64,000 nt of DNA from Nonomuraea sp. SYSU D8015 (GCF_008065375.1 NZ_VJYI01000030.1:54956-118955), one strand, 5' to 3'. Shown: positions 52,066 through 60,281, counted from the stretch's first letter. Notes: generated by a model not told the origin, from the letters alone. A program made the numbers and translations.

Positions 52066-53978
52066 CGGCCGCCCTCCGGAGGCTTGTCCTCGTCGACGAT
52101 CTCCGCGTCCACGACCTCCTCTTCCCCGGCCCTCTGCTGATCACCGGCACCGCCCGCCCCCGCGCCCGGCGCTCCCGCGCCCGGCGCTCCCGCGCCCGGC
52201 GCTCCCGCGCCCTGCGCACCGGCGCCCTGCGCCTGCGCGTAGATCGCCTGGCCTGCCTTCTGGGCGGCGGCGGACACCTTCTCGGTGGCCTGTCGGATCG
52301 CGTTGACGTCCTCGCCCTTCAGCTGCTCCTTCAGGTCGGCGATCGCGGCCTCGATCTCGGACCTGACGTCCGCCGGCACCTTGTCCGGGTGGTCCCGCAG
52401 CAGCCGCTCCGTGGAGTAGACGAGCGTCTCGGCGTTGTTGCGGGTCTCGGCGGCCTCGCGCCTGCGGCGGTCCTCGTCGGCGTGCCGCTCGGCCTCGCGC
52501 ACCATCCGGTCGATGTCGTCCTTCGGCAGTCCCGAGCCGCCGGTGATCACGATCGACTGCTCCCGGCCCGTGCCGAGATCCTTCGCGGAGACGTTCATGA
52601 TGCCGTTGGCGTCGATGTCGAAGGCGACCTCGATCTGCGGGACCCCTCGCGGCGCGGGCGGCAGACCGGTCAGCTCGAACATGCCGAGCCTCTTGTTGTA
52701 CGCGGCGATCTCACGCTCGCCCTGGTACACCTGGATGGCCACGGACGGCTGGTTGTCCTCGGCCGTGGTGAACACCTCCGAGCGTCTGGTCGGGATCGTG
52801 GTGTTGCGCTCGATCAGCTTTGTCATGATGCCGCCCTTGGTCTCGATGCCCAGGGACAGCGGGGTGACGTCCAGCAGCAGGACGTCCTTGACCTCGCCCT
52901 TGAGCACCCCCGCCTGCAGGGCGGCGCCGACGGCCACCACCTCGTCCGGGTTGACGCCCTTGTGCGGCTCCTTGCCGCCGGTCAGCTCCCGTACCAGGTC
53001 GACCACGGCCGGCATGCGCGTCGCGCCGCCGACGAGGATGACGTGGTCGATGTCGGAGGCCTTCAGCCCGGCGTCGCCGATCGCCTGGCGGAAGGGCCCC
53101 CTGCAGCGCTCCAGCAGGTCGTGGGTGAGCCGCTGGAACTGCACCCGGGTCAGCTTCTCGTCCATGTGCAGTGGGCCCTCGGCGGAGGCGGTGATGTAGG
53201 GCAGGTTGATGTTGGTCTCCGTGACGGACGACAGCTCGATCTTGGCCCGCTCGGACGCCTCGCGCATCCGCTGCATCGCCATCTTGTCCCTGGACAGGTC
53301 CACCCCGTAGCCGTTCTTGAACTGGGTGACCAGGTGATCGACGATCCGCTGGTCCCAGTCGTCGCCGCCGAGGTGGGTGTCGCCGGCGGTGGCCTTCACC
53401 TCGACCACGCCCTCGCCGATGGACAGCAGCGACACGTCGAACGTGCCGCCGCCCAGGTCGAAGACGAGGATGGTCTGGTCGTTCTCCTTGTCCAGGCCGT
53501 ACGCGAGCGCGGCCGCCGTGGGCTCGTTGATGATCCGCAGCACCTTGAGACCGGCGATCTCGCCCGCCTCCTTGGTCGCGGTGCGCTGTGCGTCGTCGAA
53601 GTACGCCGGCACCGTGATGACGGCCTCCGTGACACGTTCGCCGAGGTAGGCCTCGGCGTCGCGCTTCAGCTTCTGCAGCACCCGGGCGGAGATCTCCTGC
53701 GCCGTGTACTTCTTGCCGTCCACGCTCCCCGTTTCGGGGAAGCGCCACGACGCGTCGCCCATGTGGCGTTTCACCGAGCGCGCGGTGCGCTCCACGTTGG
53801 TCACCGCCTGCCGTTTGGCGAACTCGCCGACCAGCACCTCGCCGGTCTTGGCGAAGGCGACCACCGAAGGCGTCGTCCGCGATCCCTCGGTGTTGGTGAC
53901 GACGGTCGGCTCACCGCCTTCCAGCACGCAGACGACCGAGTTCGTGGTGCCCAGATCGATACCGACGGGTCGGGTCAT
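52062..53978 (-). CDS. dnaK: Hsp70 chaperone DnaK
   Basis: The protein has 638 residues. The ATPase domain starts VGIDLGTTNSVVCVLEGG and contains VFDLGGGTFDVSLL and GGATRMPAV; the substrate-binding domain and helical lid follow. The C-terminal tail has a Gly-Ala-Pro low-complexity run (GAGAPGAGAPGAGAPG) before the acidic end EEEVVDAEIVDEDKPPEGGR. Refolds proteins with the adjacent J protein and GrpE. Gene order here is J protein, dnaK, grpE, not the usual actinobacterial dnaK-grpE-dnaJ-hspR, so this may be a second, specialised copy. Confidence 0.95.
   Translation of the reverse strand: MTRPVGIDLGTTNSVVCVLEGGEPTVVTNTEGSRTTPSVVAFAKTGEVLVGEFAKRQAVTNVERTARSVKRHMGDASWRFPETGSVDGKKYTAQEISARVLQKLKRDAEAYLGERVTEAVITVPAYFDDAQRTATKEAGEIAGLKVLRIINEPTAAALAYGLDKENDQTILVFDLGGGTFDVSLLSIGEGVVEVKATAGDTHLGGDDWDQRIVDHLVTQFKNGYGVDLSRDKMAMQRMREASERAKIELSSVTETNINLPYITASAEGPLHMDEKLTRVQFQRLTHDLLERCRGPFRQAIGDAGLKASDIDHVILVGGATRMPAVVDLVRELTGGKEPHKGVNPDEVVAVGAALQAGVLKGEVKDVLLLDVTPLSLGIETKGGIMTKLIERNTTIPTRRSEVFTTAEDNQPSVAIQVYQGEREIAAYNKRLGMFELTGLPPAPRGVPQIEVAFDIDANGIMNVSAKDLGTGREQSIVITGGSGLPKDDIDRMVREAERHADEDRRRREAAETRNNAETLVYSTERLLRDHPDKVPADVRSEIEAAIADLKEQLKGEDVNAIRQATEKVSAAAQKAGQAIYAQAQGAGAQGAGAPGAGAPGAGAPGAGAGGAGDQQRAGEEEVVDAEIVDEDKPPEGGR
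52162..52206 (-). repeat. 15-bp tandem repeat, three exact copies, in dnaK
   Basis: Units of GCGCCCGGCGCTCCC at 52162-52176, 52177-52191 and 52192-52206 encode the Gly-Ala-Gly-Ala-Pro repeats of the DnaK tail. Degenerate copies flank the array. Confidence 0.93.
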
Positions 53979-54031
53979 CGACGGCCTCCTTCCTCACTCC
54001 CCCCTGGCCACGAGCCCGGCGCACCCGCCTT

Positions 54032-54469
54032 TCACACACACCAGACGCGTACGCCCGTCCACGGGTCGTCGTAGCCGATGAGGGGCACGTCACGCGGGGG
54101 GCGGCGACCCGGGGAGAACCGGGCCGGGGCCACCCGCAGCAGTACCGGATCCGGCGGCGCCACGATGGTCACCTCGGGACCGGCCGCGCCGGCGAATGCG
54201 CTCCGGTCACGGGAAGGGCCGGGAGCGGCCTTCGCGCGCCCGGCGTCGTAGGCCGCGCGCCGGGCGGGGTCCCGCAAGGTGGCATAGGCGTCGAGCACTT
54301 CGGCGAACCGCTCGTGTGCCGCCGGCTCGGCGGGGCGGGCGTCCGGATGCAGGACGCGTAGCAACCGGCGGTAGGCCGAGGTGATCTGTGCCGGGGACGC
54401 CGACGGTTCCACACCGAGCACCGTGTAGTGGTCCCGCCGGGGCCGCTCGCCGTCGCGCCGCACGGGCAC
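54032..54469 (-). CDS. Short J-domain protein
   Basis: The protein has about 145 residues from GTG 54469, eight bases after AGGAGG; the frame opens six codons earlier. The J domain covers about residues 14-80 with DHYTVLGVEPSASPAQI and the essential HPD in LHPDARP. The Gly/Phe region, zinc finger and substrate-binding domains of full DnaJ are absent. It presumably stimulates the ATPase of the adjacent DnaK (53-bp gap), acting as a specialised co-chaperone. No HspR-type or CIRCE element is seen upstream. Confidence 0.85.
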   Translation of the reverse strand: MPVRRDGERPRRDHYTVLGVEPSASPAQITSAYRRLLRVLHPDARPAEPAAHERFAEVLDAYATLRDPARRAAYDAGRAKAAPGPSRDRSAFAGAAGPEVTIVAPPDPVLLRVAPARFSPGRRPPRDVPLIGYDDPWTGVRVWCV

Positions 54470-54551
54470 CGCAATCACCTCCTGCACCAGAGAGCGTCGC
54501 TGATCGGACGCGCTGTGACCTGCAGGTATGAACGGAAACCTTATCTCCGAA

Positions 54552-54560
54552 TGTATAGCA
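54552..54560 (-). promoter_or_regulatory. Candidate extended -10 element of the chaperone operon
   Basis: The minus strand reads TGCTATACA here, an extended -10 motif 83 bp upstream of the J-protein start. A matching -35 is not convincing. Confidence 0.3.
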
Positions 54561-54695
54561 ACTCAGGGCAACACTCGACATGCGGAAGATTGGGCCCAGA
54601 ATTTACGCCGGTATGGAAGACGGAGCCCCCGGAGGTGTGCTGACGTCGTGGTAGCCGCATTTCAACTATAACGCTCGATCCGTCTGGAGATGGCT

Positions 54696-55034
54696 ATGGA
54701 TCGGCTGGACGTCAACGTGGAGATCGCGAACGGGCGCACCGTGGTGCGGGCCCGCGGCGAGATCGACATGGCGACCGCCGGCCTGCTCGGGAGCGTCCTG
54801 GACAACCTCCGGCGCTCCGACGGCTGCCGCCAGGTCGAGATCGATCTCGGACAGGTGTCGTTCATGGACTGCTCCGGGATTCGCGAGTTGCTCAGAGCCA
54901 AACGACGTTTCCGCCGCCAGGGCGGGAGCCTCACGATCGTCGCCTGCTCGTCCCGGGTCGATCGGCTGCTGGAACTCGCCGGCCTCGACCGCCGGCTCGA
55001 CGCGCCGTGGCGCCGCCGGACGAGGCCACCCTAG
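54696..55034 (+). CDS. STAS-domain anti-sigma-factor antagonist
   Basis: The protein has 112 residues from ATG 54696, preferred over ATG 54690 for its spacing to GGAG. It is a SpoIIAA/RsbV-like STAS fold with the phosphorylation motif FMDCSGIREL, Ser60. It would bind and release an anti-sigma kinase, but no kinase gene is nearby, so the partner is elsewhere. Divergent from the chaperone operon, which hints at a stress-response link only. Confidence 0.88.
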   Translation: MDRLDVNVEIANGRTVVRARGEIDMATAGLLGSVLDNLRRSDGCRQVEIDLGQVSFMDCSGIRELLRAKRRFRRQGGSLTIVACSSRVDRLLELAGLDRRLDAPWRRRTRPP

Positions 55035-55055
55035 CGACCGCCCGGCGAAAACGGC

Positions 55056-55724
55056 GTGCTCCGGATGATCGCGGTGCTCCCAATGGCGCCGATGACGCCG
55101 CTGAGTGAGATCTACGCCGTCAGCAAGACCTTCGACCAGGCCCGTTTCCTGCGTGCCGTGCCGCCTGGCACCGCGATCTCGCGGCGGTGGAGTCCGTGCC
55201 CGGCTCGCGGCCGAGCTCGGGAGGGCGGCGCGGGCGTCGCCGTGCCGGTGCCGTCCCGATGCGGCCGGTCGCTGGAGAGCGTACGCACCGGCTGCCTGGG
55301 CGACTACCACGTGATGCTGGTGGAGGGCGCGCCCGGCGAGAGCATCACGCCCGCGGAGCCGACCCCGGCCCAGGCCCGGCTGTGGGGCGCCGCCCTGGCC
55401 GGTCTGCGCCTGCGCGCCGGCGAGCTCGCGGACGTGCCCTCCTCGGTGCCCGGCCTGCCCCGCGTGACGACCGTGTTGCCCGGCGTGTCGTCGCCGGCGC
55501 GGGCGGTGTGGATGACGTACATGACGTGGCCGCAAGCGACACTCGCCCTGCTGTCGCTGCTCGACCGGGTCCGCGCCGCGGACGACCTCGTCGTGCTGCG
55601 GGAGGCGCTCGACGTGGAGGCCGCCGCCGAGCTTCCGGCATGGCTGCGTGATCTGCGCGCCTCCCTGCACAGGCGCACCACCGGGCTGCGGCTCCGGCTC
55701 GGCCTCCTCCCGCCTGGGCGGTGA
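55056..55724 (+). CDS. Hypothetical protein, possibly frameshifted
   Basis: The frame is open for 222 codons from a GTG at 55056; several internal ATGs are possible starts. The second half (LVEGAPGESITPAEPTPAQARL, MTYMTWPQATLALLSLLDRVRAADD) has normal composition. The segment at about residues 42-70 (RRWSPCPARGRAREGGAG) looks out of frame compared with its surroundings, so a compensated frameshift or a wrong frame there is suspected. No family recognised. Confidence 0.4.
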   Translation: MLRMIAVLPMAPMTPLSEIYAVSKTFDQARFLRAVPPGTAISRRWSPCPARGRAREGGAGVAVPVPSRCGRSLESVRTGCLGDYHVMLVEGAPGESITPAEPTPAQARLWGAALAGLRLRAGELADVPSSVPGLPRVTTVLPGVSSPARAVWMTYMTWPQATLALLSLLDRVRAADDLVVLREALDVEAAAELPAWLRDLRASLHRRTTGLRLRLGLLPPGR

Positions 55725-55738
55725 ACCGGCGAGGCGGG

Positions 55739-56740
55739 TCAGCGGGCTTCGAGGAGAGGGCCCGCAGGGTCGTGGCGGAGGCCCTTCTTGCGGGCGGCGA
55801 TCGCCGACAGCGCCTCGAGCACGACGCGGTTGGCGAGGTAGGCGGTGATCTCGGCGTGGTCGTAGGGCGGGGCGACCTCCACGATGTCGATGCCCACGAC
55901 CGGCAGCTCCAGGCAGATCCGCCGTACGGAGTCCAGGAGCTGGCGCGCGGACAGGCCGCCGGGCTCCGGAGTGCCGGTGCCGGGAGCGTGGCCGGGGTCG
56001 CAGACGTCGACGTCGACGGACAGGAACACGCCCGCGCACCCGTCGGTGGCGATCGCGAACGCCTCGTCCAGGCAGTCGTCCAGCCCGCGCTTGACGATCT
56101 CGGTCATCTCGAACGACCGCATGTCCTGCGCGGCCATCCACGCCAGCGTCTCCGGCCCCGGCCAGTAGCCGCGCAGGCCGAGCTGCAGGAACCGGTCCCC
56201 GCGGAGCGCGCCGGACTCGATGAGCCGGCGCATCGGCTGCCCGTGCCCGTAGAGCGAGCCGAACTCGATGTCGCCGGTGTCGGCGTGCGCGTCGAAGTGC
56301 AGCATCGACACGTTGCCGAAGCCGAGGTGCCGCGCCACCCCCGTCGCGTCCGGCAGCGCGATCGTGTGGTCGCCGCCCAGGACGAGGGGTACGGCGCCGG
56401 ACGAGGCCACCCGGAAAACGGCATCCTCCAGCGCCCCGATCGCGCCTTCGACGTCGCCGGAGAACATCTCCACGTCGCCCGCGTCCACCACCCGGATGTC
56501 CCGCAGCGCGTCCACGCGCAGCGCGAGGTGCGGGCGGGAGCCGTCGTGCGGCAGATAGCAGGCCTGGCGGATGGCCATCGGCCCGAACCGCGTGCCGGGG
56601 CGGTGGGAGGTGCCGCCGTCGAAGGGCGCGCCGAGGATCACCACGTCGGCGCCGGCGTACGACTCGGGCTCGTCCAGGTCACAGCGCTCGACGCCGAGGA
56701 AGGTGATGTCGGGCCCGAACTGTGATCCGTACCGGGTCAT
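55739..56740 (-). CDS. Agmatinase/ureohydrolase-family enzyme
   Basis: The protein has 333 residues from ATG 56740 (GAGGGG upstream). The binuclear manganese site motifs of the arginase family are all present: LGGDHT, FDAHADTGD and LSVDVDVCDPGHAPGTGTPEPGG. It hydrolyses agmatine or a related guanidino compound to urea and an amine. It is a single gene with no polyamine neighbours, so the exact substrate (agmatine, guanidinobutyrate, guanidinopropionate) is open. Confidence 0.9.
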   Translation of the reverse strand: MTRYGSQFGPDITFLGVERCDLDEPESYAGADVVILGAPFDGGTSHRPGTRFGPMAIRQACYLPHDGSRPHLALRVDALRDIRVVDAGDVEMFSGDVEGAIGALEDAVFRVASSGAVPLVLGGDHTIALPDATGVARHLGFGNVSMLHFDAHADTGDIEFGSLYGHGQPMRRLIESGALRGDRFLQLGLRGYWPGPETLAWMAAQDMRSFEMTEIVKRGLDDCLDEAFAIATDGCAGVFLSVDVDVCDPGHAPGTGTPEPGGLSARQLLDSVRRICLELPVVGIDIVEVAPPYDHAEITAYLANRVVLEALSAIAARKKGLRHDPAGPLLEAR

Positions 56741-56779
56741 GGAACGCCCCTCGACGATTGCGGAATCAGTTGCGGGCAA

Positions 56780-57213
56780 GAATTCTGCAAACGAAAACAG
56801 AAGTCAAATAGTGGTGCGGCGACTCAGGTCGTCGGCATCTGCGTCCTGAGGGACCCGATGCCTCGGCTCGAACAAGACCCACCTCGGCCACGCACTCGCC
56901 GCGACCGCGAATAGACCTCATCCGGCTGGACGCCTGGCTCGCGGAGCACGCCTGCGAACCACCCGAACATCGCTTTCGCGCTGCGGCCTGGAGTCGACCG
57001 CATGATCCATGTGATCGGGCAACGGAGTCCTTCACCCGGGGGTGAAGCGGGCCAGCCCGCGTAGCGGCGTCCAGCCCGTCCCGCCGACCTGGCCATCCAG
57101 GACAACGGGCGGGCGATGCTGGGCGACGAACGCGTCGAGCGCGGTCTGCCGCCCAACGTGCCGCGCTTCGCCCTTCCCCTGGAGGCCGCATTCCGCTCAC
57201 CGAGGGGGTGGAG
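56780..57213. other. Intergenic region with possible gene fragments
   Basis: No intact gene is seen in about 430 bp. Two coding-like pieces stand out on the plus strand: a frame reading NKTHLGHALAATA near 56866-56910, reminiscent of an IstB-type ATPase, and a longer stretch PADLAIQDNGRAMLGDERVE with following residues to about 57210 whose family I do not recognise. Both lack starts and are probably decayed. Confidence 0.3.
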
Positions 57214-57732
57214 TCACTGCTCGACGCGCAGGTCGCCCTGACCGTAGTGGGAGGGGCGGCCGTGCACCGGCGGTGAGCCCGCGGCCGCACCGCCGGGCGG
57301 CGGGCTCACGTAGTGGTGCACCAGGGCCGGCTCACCGGCCGCGTTGAGCCACGTGGCCCGGGAGCTGCCGACCCTGCGCCAACCGGAGCGTTCGTAGAAC
57401 CTGATGGCGGCCGTCCCCTCGGAGGAGACCTGGAGCTTGAGCGGCGTGCGGGCGGCGGCGCGGACCGTGTGGAGGAGCAGGGCGGCCACGCCGCGTCCCC
57501 GGGCCGCCGGGGTGACGAACAGGCGGGTGATCTCCAGGTCCCCGGTGAGCGCCACGTGACCGAGCACGATCCCCGCCTCGGCCGCCACCCAGGCCCTGAC
57601 CAGGCCGTCCGGCGTCAACCAGCCGGCGGGGTCGTCTGGCCAGTCCACGGGGTAGCGGTCGACGGCCTGGACCTCGGCGAGGGCCTCGACGCAGGCGGCC
57701 AGATCCTCGGGGGTTCTGTCACGGATCTCCAC
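57214..57732 (-). CDS. GNAT-family N-acetyltransferase
   Basis: The protein has 172 residues with the acetyl-CoA-binding motif VTPAARGRGVAALLLHTV (about residues 75-92) and the family end AIRFYERSGWRRVG. The substrate is unknown. The C-terminal tail after VHHYVSPPPGG is Gly/Pro-rich and may be a late extension, because the gene ends against the fragmentary region 56780-57213. Confidence 0.87.
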   Translation of the reverse strand: MEIRDRTPEDLAACVEALAEVQAVDRYPVDWPDDPAGWLTPDGLVRAWVAAEAGIVLGHVALTGDLEITRLFVTPAARGRGVAALLLHTVRAAARTPLKLQVSSEGTAAIRFYERSGWRRVGSSRATWLNAAGEPALVHHYVSPPPGGAAAGSPPVHGRPSHYGQGDLRVEQ

Positions 57733-57864
57733 CCGGGCAAGCTTAGGAGGCGACAGGACGACTGGTGTCGTACCGGTTCATACGGCTGAGTACGGCGGCG
57801 CCCGCCGTCCGCGCCCAGGCGCCTGGCCGCGCTCACGGGCTGAAGCCCGGCGTCGCCAGGGGAT

Positions 57865-57894
57865 TTGCACGATGTGAAGTGCGTGGGATAGGAT
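57865..57894 (+). promoter_or_regulatory. Promoter of the cold-shock gene
   Basis: TTGCAC (57865-57870) and TAGGAT (57889-57894) are separated by 18 bp, a good match to a housekeeping sigma promoter. It would start transcription near 57900, giving a leader of about 160 nt. Confidence 0.65.
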
Positions 57895-57930
57895 CAAAGC
57901 GTTGCAGTTGTGGTACCCATAAAGACTTGT

Positions 57931-57971
57931 GCGCACCTGACCGAATGTAACGTCAGGTGCGCTTCTTTTTT
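57931..57971 (+). terminator. Intrinsic terminator inside the cold-shock gene leader
   Basis: An 11-bp perfect stem (57931-57941 with 57952-57962) and a 10-nt loop are followed by TTCTTTTTT (57963-57971). This is a textbook rho-independent terminator, rare in such GC-rich DNA. It lies between the promoter at 57865 and the coding start at 58060, so it would end a short RNA of about 70 nt unless read through. Confidence 0.85.
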
Positions 57972-58059
57972 CCCGGTCATCTCCGGATGGGCTCATGCCA
58001 GCGACATGGGATCCGCGCGGTGCGGATTCCGTCCCAGCCTTTATCAAAGGGAGATCGAT

Positions 58060-58266
58060 ATGGCGACCGGAACCGTGAAGTGGTTCAACTCGGAAAAGGG
58101 CTTCGGCTTCATCGCGCAGGACGGCGGCGGCGCCGACGTCTTCGCGCACTACTCCAACATCGTCGCGAACGGCGGCTACCGCGAGCTCTTCGAAGGCCAG
58201 AAGGTGGCCTTCGACGTGGTCCAGGGCCAGAAGGGCCCGCAGGCGGAGAACATCGTTCCCGCCTGA
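58060..58266 (+). CDS. Cold-shock domain protein
   Basis: The protein has 68 residues from ATG 58060 (AAAGGGAG upstream); the upstream open frame is leader. It is a single cold-shock domain beginning ATGTVKWFNSEKGFGFI with RNP1 (KGFGFI) and RNP2-like DVFAHY. It binds single-stranded RNA/DNA as a chaperone. It has its own promoter, a leader with an intrinsic terminator, and a strong terminator after it. Confidence 0.95.
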   Translation: MATGTVKWFNSEKGFGFIAQDGGGADVFAHYSNIVANGGYRELFEGQKVAFDVVQGQKGPQAENIVPA

Positions 58267-58281
58267 CGCGCAGCCCCACGA

Positions 58282-58317
58282 GCCGGGCCCGCACCCTTCG
58301 AGGGGTGCGGGCCCGGC
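58282..58317 (+). terminator. Terminator of the cold-shock gene
   Basis: A perfect 15-bp stem (58282-58296 with 58303-58317) with a 6-nt loop begins 16 bp after the stop codon. Confidence 0.88.
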
Positions 58318-58458
58318 CGCTTTCTGCCCGCGTACCGTAGACGCATAGGTCTCGGAGGTCGGTCACCCTTCCCTTGAAGGTCCGGCGGAGCGCAGCCGCT
58401 GGATCCGGGGCTGGGGCCGCGCGCTCATCATCGTCTGGGTTTACCGGCCTGCTGACCA

Positions 58459-58790
58459 TTGACCTGCTCCTCGCCCTAAAGAGGCGAGGATTCCGGAGCC
58501 GCCTGCGCGGCCCTGGTGCTTGGCGCTTCACGGACCGGGCAATCCCGAAGTCTCCACGCCATGAGACGACCGGCCCGGCCGCCTGTAGCGCCATATTGAT
58601 CTCACTCGACGGATTGGTTGTCGCACGACCGTTCGATCGATTCCCGCTTTAGCGCCTCTCCGGCCGTGCCGCCATTGATTCGCTGAGATCCCAGGTCCGC
58701 GCTTCGCGCTCCGGGCTGTTCCGGCTCCGCCGGGCCATCCCCTTTCGGGGACCGCATTCATTCACGGCCTGAAGGCCGATGGCTTTCTGC
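58459..58790 (-). mobile_element. Decayed IS200/IS605-type (TnpB) element remnant
   Basis: On the minus strand the segment ends with a hairpin GGCGAGGA/TCCTCGCC-type stem (58468-58475 with 58483-58490) followed by GCAGGTCAA at 58459, a form I know as the right end of TnpB elements and the scaffold end of their omega RNA. The other side (58766-58779) holds the small hairpin CGGCC-TGAA-GGCCG. No intact tnpB or tnpA remains in the 330 bp between. An Arg-rich frame (58528-58761, minus) may be the decayed TnpB tail. Assignment rests on pattern memory. Confidence 0.4.
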
Positions 58791-59151
58791 GGACTTTCGG
58801 TAAGTCTCGCACTGACCCGCGACTATGTGTCGCGGCGATCGCCTCCATGTGGTCGAGTTCTTGCTCGGAGCGTTCGGTGTCGCCGGAGCGGCGATGCAAC
58901 TCGGCCAGACAGCCGAGAGCGTCGATCTCGAGCATGGGCTGGCCGCGCTCCCAGGCCGCTCGTTCGGCGGTGTCGATGTCGTGCCGGGCGCCGGTCAGGT
59001 CGCCGCCGCGCATGCGTGCGGTGGGGAGGGCGAGCCGGGTGGAGACCTCGTCTTGGGAGCCGAGCTCGGCGGCGATCGCGATGGCGCGTTCGGAGGTGAT
59101 GATCGCTTGGTCGTGGTCACCGTCGAGAGCGTGGATCTGTGCCAGGCCCGT
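58762..59151 (-). pseudogene. TPR-region fragment of an AfsR/BTAD-type regulator
   Basis: The minus frame is open from 59151 (stop at 59154-59152) to 58762 and reads AQIHALDGDHDQAIITSERA, TRLALPTARMRGGDLTGARH and GQPMLEIDALGCLAELHRRS, which are tetratricopeptide repeats like those at the end of large NB-ARC/TPR regulators. No start and no remainder of the protein is present. The end (after IAATHS) runs into the TnpB-type remnant, so insertion and deletion probably destroyed the gene. Confidence 0.6.
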
Positions 59152-59254
59152 TCAGCGTCTTGGCCGGCTGGCTGCGACACCGAATGTCAGGAGCAGAACG
59201 TGATCCTGAAGCCTTGGCAAGGGGCGCAGTCGAATGACACGGCCTGGCTGTTGA

Positions 59255-59902
59255 TCAGAAGCGGAACATCTCGGTGAACCGGCCCAGAAGCGCGGGATCG
59301 CCTTCCACGCGCACGCTGCCGTCGTGGAGTACTTCGTCCGCGGTCTTGCTGCCGGTCATCAGTTCGCGGATCGGCTGACCGGTCAGCCGTTCGACGACGA
59401 GGTCGGGGGCGGTGTGCGGGCCGATGCCTATCGTCAGCTCTCCGTCGGCGATGTGGAGGCGAAGCGTGAAGTCGCCCATGCGGACCTCGTAACCGACGGT
59501 GACGTTCTGGGCTGCTTCGGGGCGGTAGGTGGTGCGGAAGGACATGGCGATCGACTCGGCGGTGACGACTTCGCCGGGGCGGGGCTCGGCCAGCGTCCGG
59601 GCGCCCCAGCGGCCCAGCGCGATCAACGCCGGTTCGAGATCGCGTCCGTAGTCGGTGAGCTCGTAGACGACTGCCCGTTCGGGGTGCGGCAGCGCGCGGC
59701 GCGTGGCCACTCCCGTCTCTTCGAGCTGTTTGAGACGAGCCGACAGGATGTTGGTCGGGATGGCGGGCAAGCCCTTGCGCAGGTCTGTGAAGCGCTGAGG
59801 TCCGGCGAACAGGTTGCGGATGATCAGCATGCTCCACCGTTCGCCGACCATCTCCATCGCGCGGGCCAGGCCGCAGAACTGTCCGTACTCCCGAGACGCC
59901 AT
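59255..59902 (-). CDS. HxlR-family transcriptional regulator with SCP2-like C-terminal domain
   Basis: The protein has 215 residues. The winged helix is of the HxlR type (GERWSMLIIRNLFAGPQRFTDL at about 20-41, ILSARLKQLEETGVATRR at about 52-69). The second half (FTLRLHIADGELTIGIGP, DEVLHDGSVRVEGDPALLGRF) resembles a sterol-carrier-like domain found fused to HxlR regulators in actinomycetes. Divergent from the DUF4287 gene, which it may control. Confidence 0.88.
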   Translation of the reverse strand: MASREYGQFCGLARAMEMVGERWSMLIIRNLFAGPQRFTDLRKGLPAIPTNILSARLKQLEETGVATRRALPHPERAVVYELTDYGRDLEPALIALGRWGARTLAEPRPGEVVTAESIAMSFRTTYRPEAAQNVTVGYEVRMGDFTLRLHIADGELTIGIGPHTAPDLVVERLTGQPIRELMTGSKTADEVLHDGSVRVEGDPALLGRFTEMFRF

Positions 59903-59993
59903 GATGCAGATCTTATCTCATGCTTCAGTTGACAAATCACACTTGCAAAAGACAAGCTTTCTGCTCGCAGGGCCCCCCGGAATGGAGAAACGC

Positions 59994-60281
59994 ATGTCGT
60001 TCCAGGCATACCTCGACAACATCGAGGACAAGACCGGACTGACACCACGTGAATTCGTCGCTCTGGCGAAGGAGCGCGGCTTTGACGACCCGTCCGTCAA
60101 GGCCGGAGTGATCATCGACTGGCTGAAGCAGGACTACGACCTCGGACGTGGACACGCGATGGCGTTGGTCCACGTGATCAAGAAGGGGCCGAAGATCGAC
60201 GCCAGACACGTCGGCAGCTCGGGTTCTCACCGCGACGAGTCCGACACGCTATGGCTGGACGGCAAGAACAACCGGCCTTGA
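59994..60281 (+). CDS. DUF4287-domain protein
   Basis: The protein has 95 residues from ATG 59994, with GGAG six bases upstream. The DUF4287 pattern is clear: AYLDNIEDKTGLTPREFVALAKERGF, then VIIDWLKQDYDLGRGHAMALVHVIKKG. It is small and cytoplasmic; function unknown. The pairing with a divergent HxlR regulator recurs in actinomycetes. Confidence 0.88.
   Translation: MSFQAYLDNIEDKTGLTPREFVALAKERGFDDPSVKAGVIIDWLKQDYDLGRGHAMALVHVIKKGPKIDARHVGSSGSHRDESDTLWLDGKNNRP

Noticed and set aside
54470..54695. CIRCE or HAIR heat-shock operator upstream of the chaperone operon
   Set aside because: Neither TTAGCACTC-N9-GAGTGCTAA nor CTTGAGT-N7-ACTCAAG is present; only weak resemblances such as GCAACTCAGG.
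57910..58059. N-terminal extension of the cold-shock protein
   Set aside because: It runs through a rho-independent terminator; a normal 68-residue cold-shock protein starts at 58060.
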